NCBI GenBank assembly: GCA_015060555.1
Contig: SUYG01000025.1
Coordinates: forward strand, 55,388 to 119,387
Direction: 5' to 3'
Origin: Physcousia sp015060555
Lineage (GTDB): Bacteria; Bacteroidota; Bacteroidia; Bacteroidales; Bacteroidaceae
DNA length: 64,000 nucleotides
Numbering within the stretch: position 1 is the first letter of the stretch; every line of letters begins with the position of its first letter. Positions 59,828 to 64,000 of the stretch are shown here, one piece after another. The notes under the pieces were generated by a model. That model did not search any database. It had not been told where the DNA came from and saw only the letters and a list, made by a program, of their open reading frames with translations. The position numbers were made by a program, and so were the translations under genes.

Positions 59828-61458
59828 ACAGAACATTATACGGAAACCTGATTTTCGAGCTCTCGAAGCCTGGACGCAAAGGTTACTCCCTGCCTCAGGA
59901 CTACGACCGCACGCACAGCACTTCCGAGCTGCCCGAGTCGCTGCGCCGCAAGGAGGCAGCCCGTCTGCCAGAGTGCGACGAGCTGACCGTGGTGCGTCAC
60001 TACACGAACCTCAGCCATAACAACTTCGGTGTCAACGACGGCTTCTACCCCCTCGGTTCCTGCACGATGAAGTACAACCCCGTCATCAACGAGGAGATTG
60101 CCGCCATGAAAGCCTTCGCTGGCCTGCATCCCCTACAGCCCGCCGAGACATGCCAGGGTGCCCTCGAAGTCTATTACAACCTTCAGCAGTCCCTCGCGGA
60201 ACTGGCAGGCCTCAGTGAGTTCACGCTGAATCCCTGTGCCGGTGCCCACGGCGAGCTGACAGGCCTGATGGTCATCCGAGCTTATCACGAGAGGCCCCTC
60301 TCTGACTCCCCCCATGGGGGGGAGGACTCCTGTACCTCAAAAAACGTGGCAAGCGGAAACGCAGCCCTCCCCCCCACGGGGGGAGCGGGGAGAGGGGCTA
60401 GAACGAAGGTGCTCATCCCCGATTCAGCCCATGGCACCAATCCCGCCTCGGCCGCTGTCTGCGGTCTTGAGGTCGTGGAGGTGAAGAGCCTGGCCGATGG
60501 CACGGTGGATGTCGAGCACCTGCGCCAGCTCCTTGACGAGATGGGCGATCAGGTGGCAGCCATGATGATGACCAACCCCAACACCCTCGGTATCTTCGAG
60601 CCTCGTGTGATGGAGATTACGGAGATGGTGCACAAGGCAGGCGGTCTGATGTATTACGACGGTGCTAACCTCAACGCGCTCCTCGGCGAATGCCGTCCGG
60701 GCGACATGGGCTTCGACGTCATGCACATCAACCTGCACAAGACCTTCTCCACGCCCCACGGCGGTGGCGGTCCTGGCAGCGGCCCTGTCGGCGTGCGTAA
60801 GGGTTTGGAGCAGTTCCTGCCTTATCCACGCATAGAAAGACCCACCCCCGACCCCTCCCGTCAGGGAGGGGAGGGGCTGCGCATCGTCTATGCGACAGAT
60901 GACAAACAAGCTGGAGGTCTCCCCTCCCTCACGGGAGGGGTCGGGGGTGGGTCTTCCATCGGCTCCTTCTTCGGCAACTACGGCGTGATGCTGAAGGCCT
61001 ACGCTTACATCCTCAGCCTCGGTCGCGAGAACGTGAAGATGGTAGGACCGTTGGCCACGCTCAACGCTAATTATATTAAGGAACGCCTGCGCGATGACTA
61101 CCTCCTCCCCATCGAGGGTCTGTGCAAGCACGAATGCGTCTTCGATGGTCTCGTAGATAAGAGCACGGGCGTCACCACGATGGACGTTGCCAAGCGCCTC
61201 CTCGACTACGGCTACCATGCTCCCACCATCTACTTCCCCCTCCTCTTCCATGAGAGCCTCATGATTGAGCCCACGGAGAACGAAAGCAAGGAGACCATCG
61301 ACGCCTTCATCGATGTGATGCACAAGATTGCCGCCGAGGCCAAGAGCGACCCCGAGCTGGTCAAGACCGCTCCCCACAACACACCCATCGGACGTGTGGA
61401 TGATGTCTTAGCTGCCAAGCAACCGATTACGACGTACTGGAAAAGCGTGGAGGAGTAA
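59824..61458 (+). CDS. gcvPB: Glycine dehydrogenase (decarboxylating) subunit 2, with two in-frame repeat insertions
   Basis: This 544-residue subunit carries the PLP Lys306 in HINLHKTFSTPHGGGGPGSGPVGV, plus NFGVNDGFYPLGSCTMKYNP, DSAHGTNPASA and YYDGANLNA. About 60 residues are foreign. The first stretch (60292-60400, SPHGGED to LPPTGGAGRG) lies between RAYHE and RTKVLIPDSAHG. The second (60838-60955, PTPDPSRQGGEG to SLTGGVGGGS) lies between YPRIE and SIGSFFGNYG. The reading frame stays open through both and the flanking family motifs are intact, so the protein is probably active. Confidence 0.95.
   Translation: MNRTLYGNLIFELSKPGRKGYSLPQDYDRTHSTSELPESLRRKEAARLPECDELTVVRHYTNLSHNNFGVNDGFYPLGSCTMKYNPVINEEIAAMKAFAGLHPLQPAETCQGALEVYYNLQQSLAELAGLSEFTLNPCAGAHGELTGLMVIRAYHERPLSDSPHGGEDSCTSKNVASGNAALPPTGGAGRGARTKVLIPDSAHGTNPASAAVCGLEVVEVKSLADGTVDVEHLRQLLDEMGDQVAAMMMTNPNTLGIFEPRVMEITEMVHKAGGLMYYDGANLNALLGECRPGDMGFDVMHINLHKTFSTPHGGGGPGSGPVGVRKGLEQFLPYPRIERPTPDPSRQGGEGLRIVYATDDKQAGGLPSLTGGVGGGSSIGSFFGNYGVMLKAYAYILSLGRENVKMVGPLATLNANYIKERLRDDYLLPIEGLCKHECVFDGLVDKSTGVTTMDVAKRLLDYGYHAPTIYFPLLFHESLMIEPTENESKETIDAFIDVMHKIAAEAKSDPELVKTAPHNTPIGRVDDVLAAKQPITTYWKSVEE
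60292..60400. repeat. Composite palindromic element 1 in gcvPB
   Basis: Outer ends AGGCCCCTCTC and GAGAGGGGCT, inner hairpins CTCCCCCCATGGGGGGGAG and CCTCCCCCCCACGGGGGGAG, core containing AAGCGGAAAC, which also occurs in the lpdA copy. Confidence 0.88.
60838..60955. repeat. Composite palindromic element 2 in gcvPB
   Basis: Outer ends AGACCCACCCCCGACCCCTC and GAGGGGTCGGGGGTGGGTCT are inverted and near perfect, with CCCTCCC/GGGAGGG hairpins inside and a core of about 40 bp. Confidence 0.88.
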
Positions 61459-61479
61459 TCCCTGACGCTTCGACACGAA

Positions 61480-61520
61480 GAAAGAGGCTTTGCCAATGGC
61501 AAAGCCTCTTTTCTTTTTCT
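61480..61520. terminator. Terminator after gcvPB
   Basis: AAAGAGGCTTTGCC pairs with GGCAAAGCCTCTTT around a tight AT loop, followed by a T-rich run; it may also serve the convergent lipoprotein gene. Confidence 0.9.
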
Positions 61521-61537
61521 ATTACTTTAAAATCTGC

Positions 61538-62512
61538 TTACTTAGCAGGATCGAATATCATTGCAGCGCTGAAGTCCATGCTTGCATCCAGGAGATTCTT
61601 TAGGATATCAGGTAATTGAACCCCCATCATGGTTTGCATATCGAAACCTGCCAAGGTGAGGCAAAGCTGAGTGCCGCGGTAGCTGACAGCAAATATTGAC
61701 TCAACCTCTTTATCACCGAGATTTTCGAATCTGTCCAGATTATGTCCAATCCAGATAATACCGTTCTTCTGGTCATACCAACGCCAGTAGTCAATTTCAG
61801 TACGTCTCTCGTTCTGACCTACAACGGTGCCGTAGGTGGTGAAGGTACGCTTCATGTCGAAGCCTTCCATGTCAATCGAATGAGTGATATCTCCAAAATC
61901 CATTTCCTCAATGGCCGGACGCATTGCTGCCGGAACAGCACTTAACATGAATGCCTTGATATCTGCCGGCATTTGCTGCATCTCCTGCGGGGTATAATCC
62001 TTATCGAACTTCTTCAAGAATATACGCATCTTGACGTTAAATGCTTTGTACATCCATGACTTGCAAAGCTTCTTAGCATTATTGTCTGTGATGATAGGCT
62101 TCTCATATTCAGCCGTCAGGGTAACAGCCTGTGTGGCGCCTATAGGTGTCACATCGAGCTCAACGCCCTCTTCCACAGTTCTAATAACCATGGTACCCCA
62201 GCCCTCGAGGTAGTAAACACCGTCCTTGATGGTGTATGTTCCTTCGACGATACGTGGCTCGGCATCGGACTTGGTCATGTAGGAATCTGACTCAGACACA
62301 ATATAATGCATGTCTTTTGTGAGTTCAATGAAATCGATGTCGCTGCTCATGTCTGTGATGACATAGCGGGCATCGGCAGGTGTCTGAGGTTTAACTGCGG
62401 GAGGGAGGATTCCGCTACCGCTGCCGCCGTCATTGTCCTTGCTACATGAAGAGAAGGCCAGACCAGCAGCCATAGCCAATACTAACAGAGAAAAGAATTT
62501 TACGCTTTTCAT
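61538..62512 (-). CDS. Lipoprotein of unknown function
   Basis: The 324-residue protein has a lipoprotein signal ending FSSC (Cys23), a short Gly/Ser/Pro linker (SKDNDGGSGSGILPP) and a mixed alpha/beta body (TYTIKDGVYYLEGWGTMVIRTVEEGVELDVT). I recognise no family. It is a single-gene unit: TAATTTTG box at 62552-62559 and a shared terminator downstream. It interrupts the glycine-cleavage cluster between gcvPB and lpdA. Confidence 0.75.
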   Translation of the reverse strand: MKSVKFFSLLVLAMAAGLAFSSCSKDNDGGSGSGILPPAVKPQTPADARYVITDMSSDIDFIELTKDMHYIVSESDSYMTKSDAEPRIVEGTYTIKDGVYYLEGWGTMVIRTVEEGVELDVTPIGATQAVTLTAEYEKPIITDNNAKKLCKSWMYKAFNVKMRIFLKKFDKDYTPQEMQQMPADIKAFMLSAVPAAMRPAIEEMDFGDITHSIDMEGFDMKRTFTTYGTVVGQNERRTEIDYWRWYDQKNGIIWIGHNLDRFENLGDKEVESIFAVSYRGTQLCLTLAGFDMQTMMGVQLPDILKNLLDASMDFSAAMIFDPAK

Positions 62513-62551
62513 TTTAATTAAAATTTTAGATGATTAAAGTTAAAAACGGCA

Positions 62552-62559
62552 CAAAATTA
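62552..62559 (-). promoter_or_regulatory. Possible -7 box of the lipoprotein gene
   Basis: The minus strand reads TAATTTTG, fitting TAnnTTTG, 40 bp before the start codon. Confidence 0.5.
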
Positions 62560-62654
62560 TACGTTATTTATTTAACGGCCAAAGATTACACCTATAAATA
62601 TGAGTTCAGCACTAAAAATTGCTTCTTTCATTTGGTGGCAAACTCATTGATTTG

Positions 62655-62662
62655 TACCTTTG
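62655..62662 (+). promoter_or_regulatory. -7 box of lpdA
   Basis: TACCTTTG with TTTG at 62631-62634 in the -33 position; 28 bp before the ATG. Confidence 0.78.
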
Positions 62663-62689
62663 TGCCAACAAACCAGGTAATCATCGTTT

Positions 62690-64000
62690 ATGTCACAACT
62701 TATCATCATCGGAGCAGGCCCCGGGGGGTATAAGACCGCCCTCCACGCCGCACAGCACGGACTTCAAGTCACCATCTTCGAGCAGGAACATGTCGGAGGC
62801 ACCTGCCTCAACGTAGGTTGTATCCCCACGAAGACGTTCGTCCACTCGGCATCCTTCGAGGAAGCTATCGAGCGGCAGCCGCAAGTGGTGGAGCAATTGC
62901 GCAGCGGGATAGAGACACTCCTCTCCCACCCCAACATCACGCTGGTACGTGAGCGTGCTTCGTTCGTCGATGCTCACACGGTGGAGACGCCCAGCGGTCA
63001 GCGCTACACAGCCGACAACATCATCATCGCCACCGGTAGCACATCCAAGATGCTCAACATAAGCCCCTCTCTAACTCCCCCCATGGGGGGGAGGACTCCA
63101 ATTCCTTTGGAAAGCTCTCAAGCGGAAACCCGGCCCTCCCCCCCACGGGGGGAGCAGGGAGAGGGGCTTGTCGTAGATTCCACAGGCCTGCTCTCCCTTA
63201 AAGAGCTCCCCAAGCGCCTCTGTATCATCGGTGCCGGCGTCATCGGCATGGAGTTTGCCAGTGTCTTCAAGCGCTTCGGTTCGGAAGTGACCGTCATCGA
63301 GTTCCTCAAGGAGTGTCTGCCTGCCCTCGACAGCGACATCGCCAAGCGTCTGCGCAAACAGATGGAGAAAGAGGGAATTAAGTTCTATATGGGAGCAGGT
63401 GTAAAAAGCCTCACCCCCAGCCCCTCTCCCGCGGGAGAGGGGGGGCTAACCATCACCTTTGAGCAGAAAGGCAAGGAACTCTCAGTGGAGGCTGATGTCG
63501 TCCTGATGGCTACAGGGCGCAAGCCGCGCACCGAGGGGCTAAACCTCGAAGCCATCGGAATCACCCTTGAGCGCAATGGCGCCATCCCCGTTGATGAACA
63601 TTTCAGAGTTCTCTGCGATGGGGGGAAAGAAAGCCTCCCCTTACGGGGAGGTTTGGAGGGGTCTTTATTTGCCATCGGCGATGTCAACGGCCGTCAGATG
63701 CTGGCTCACGCCGCCGAATACCAAGGCCACCACGTCGTGAACCGCATCCTCGGCATCGAGGATCATATCCGCTTCGACGTGATGCCCGCCGCCATCTTCA
63801 CCGTACCCGAAGCCGCCTGCGTAGGCCCCAGCGAGGACCAACTGAAGGAACAGGGCACACCCTTCGAGTGTCACAAATCCTTCTACCGCGCCAACGGCAA
63901 GGCTTTGGCGATGAATGAGACAGAGGGCATGGTGAAGCTGTGCACCGAACCCGGTGAGGGCCGCATCCTCAGCGCCCACATCTTCGGAGCCCATGCCGCA
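62690..64000 (+). CDS. lpdA: Dihydrolipoyl dehydrogenase with three in-frame repeat insertions (3' end cut off)
   Basis: The gene starts at ATG 62690 and is open to the window end (437 codons, C-terminus missing). The FAD site is LIIIGAGPGGYKTALHA; the redox disulfide is Cys39/Cys44 in GGTCLNVGCIPTK; the NAD site is CIIGAGVIGMEFASVF; and FAIGDVNGRQMLAHAAEYQG follows. It reoxidises the lipoyl group of GcvH (and of 2-oxoacid dehydrogenases). Three inserts break the family sequence without breaking the frame: 63062-63170 between IIIATGSTSKML and VVDSTGLLSL, 63407-63447 after GAGVKS, and 63630-63665 between EHFRVLCDG and LFAIGDV. Confidence 0.95.
   Translation, partial: MSQLIIIGAGPGGYKTALHAAQHGLQVTIFEQEHVGGTCLNVGCIPTKTFVHSASFEEAIERQPQVVEQLRSGIETLLSHPNITLVRERASFVDAHTVETPSGQRYTADNIIIATGSTSKMLNISPSLTPPMGGRTPIPLESSQAETRPSPPRGEQGEGLVVDSTGLLSLKELPKRLCIIGAGVIGMEFASVFKRFGSEVTVIEFLKECLPALDSDIAKRLRKQMEKEGIKFYMGAGVKSLTPSPSPAGEGGLTITFEQKGKELSVEADVVLMATGRKPRTEGLNLEAIGITLERNGAIPVDEHFRVLCDGGKESLPLRGGLEGSLFAIGDVNGRQMLAHAAEYQGHHVVNRILGIEDHIRFDVMPAAIFTVPEAACVGPSEDQLKEQGTPFECHKSFYRANGKALAMNETEGMVKLCTEPGEGRILSAHIFGAHAA
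63062..63170. repeat. Composite palindromic element in lpdA
   Basis: Outer ends AAGCCCCTCTC and GAGAGGGGCTT, inner hairpins CTCCCCCCATGGGGGGGAG and CCTCCCCCCCACGGGGGGAG, core with AAGCGGAAAC. Nearly the same DNA as 60292-60400 but read in a different frame. Confidence 0.9.
63407..63447. repeat. Single palindromic element in lpdA
   Basis: CCTCACCCCCAGCCCCTCTC then CCGCGGGAGAGG; codes for TPSPSPAGEGG in frame. Confidence 0.8.
63630..63665. repeat. Third palindromic element in lpdA
   Basis: AAGCCTCCCCTTACGGGGAG then GTTTGGAGGGGTC; codes for ESLPLRGGLEGS in frame. Confidence 0.75.

Noticed and set aside
62690..64000. lpdA as a pseudogene because of the repeats
   Set aside because: The frame is open through all three inserts and all cofactor and redox motifs remain.

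Overview
The window reads as a Bacteroidales chromosome, most likely Prevotella or a close relative (inference). The evidence is the promoter style (the Bacteroidota -7 box TAnnTTTG sits in front of many genes), a SusC/SusD pair, secreted C10 (streptopain-type) peptidases, an RprX/RprY-like two-component pair, DUF5606/DUF3276/DUF4924/DUF5723-type proteins restricted mainly to this phylum, and Cys-anchored lipoproteins with short signal peptides. I saw no rRNA, tRNA, CRISPR array, transposase, integrase or phage genes.

Layout. 1-5.2 kb (minus): mtaB, a family 2 glycosyltransferase and two secreted GH43 glycosidases, the last cut by the window start. 5.4-7.4 kb: a small acidic lipoprotein, the rpsF-rpsR-rplI operon and a 58-residue membrane protein. 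7.4-11.3 kb: rprY/rprX and a divergent secreted sialidase. 11.3-14.7 kb (minus): nusB-yajC-ybbR-coaE-DUF5606. 14.8-26.3 kb: housekeeping genes (DUF3276, pepT, ROK glucokinase, LysE-type exporter, DUF4924, rfbD, prfC with an in-frame amber codon, tsaC, ClC channel, an AT-rich four-helix-bundle gene, fmt, ECF-like sigma factor). 26.4-36.4 kb: SusC, SusD, a lipoprotein and two C10 peptidases, a candidate protein or peptide utilisation locus. 36.6-44.6 kb: rpe, comEC, two half-size chromate transporters and purL. 44.7-50.5 kb (minus): a DUF5723 outer-membrane protein with a large lipoprotein, an Hsp15-like protein, pth and rplY. 50.7-55.9 kb: a 1344-residue secreted multidomain protein and asparaginase. 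56-64 kb: lplA-gcvT-gcvH-gcvPA-gcvPB, a lipoprotein, and the start of lpdA. Together lplA, gcvT, gcvH, gcvPA, gcvPB and lpdA give a nearly complete glycine cleavage and lipoylation module.

The most unusual aspect is the repeat content. Two families of short GC-rich or phrase-like repeats lie between genes and also inside coding sequences, in frame. The first family has paired C/G-rich palindromes with inverted outer ends around a variable core, about 110-210 bp in all. It interrupts purL, gcvPB (twice) and lpdA (once, plus two single palindromes). It also makes the C-terminus of MtaB and the N-terminus of the neighbouring glycosyltransferase, and fills the pth-rplY and gcvT-gcvH gaps. The second family consists of 6-14 bp phrases repeated in tandem. 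Each intergenic gap has its own phrase, and in several gaps two inverted arms flank a core; similar phrases are inserted in mtaB, fmt and purL. A separate array of perfect palindromes and 22-bp repeats lies between the two C10 peptidase genes. The reading frames stay open through every in-gene insertion, so these look like tolerated protein insertions rather than disrupted genes.
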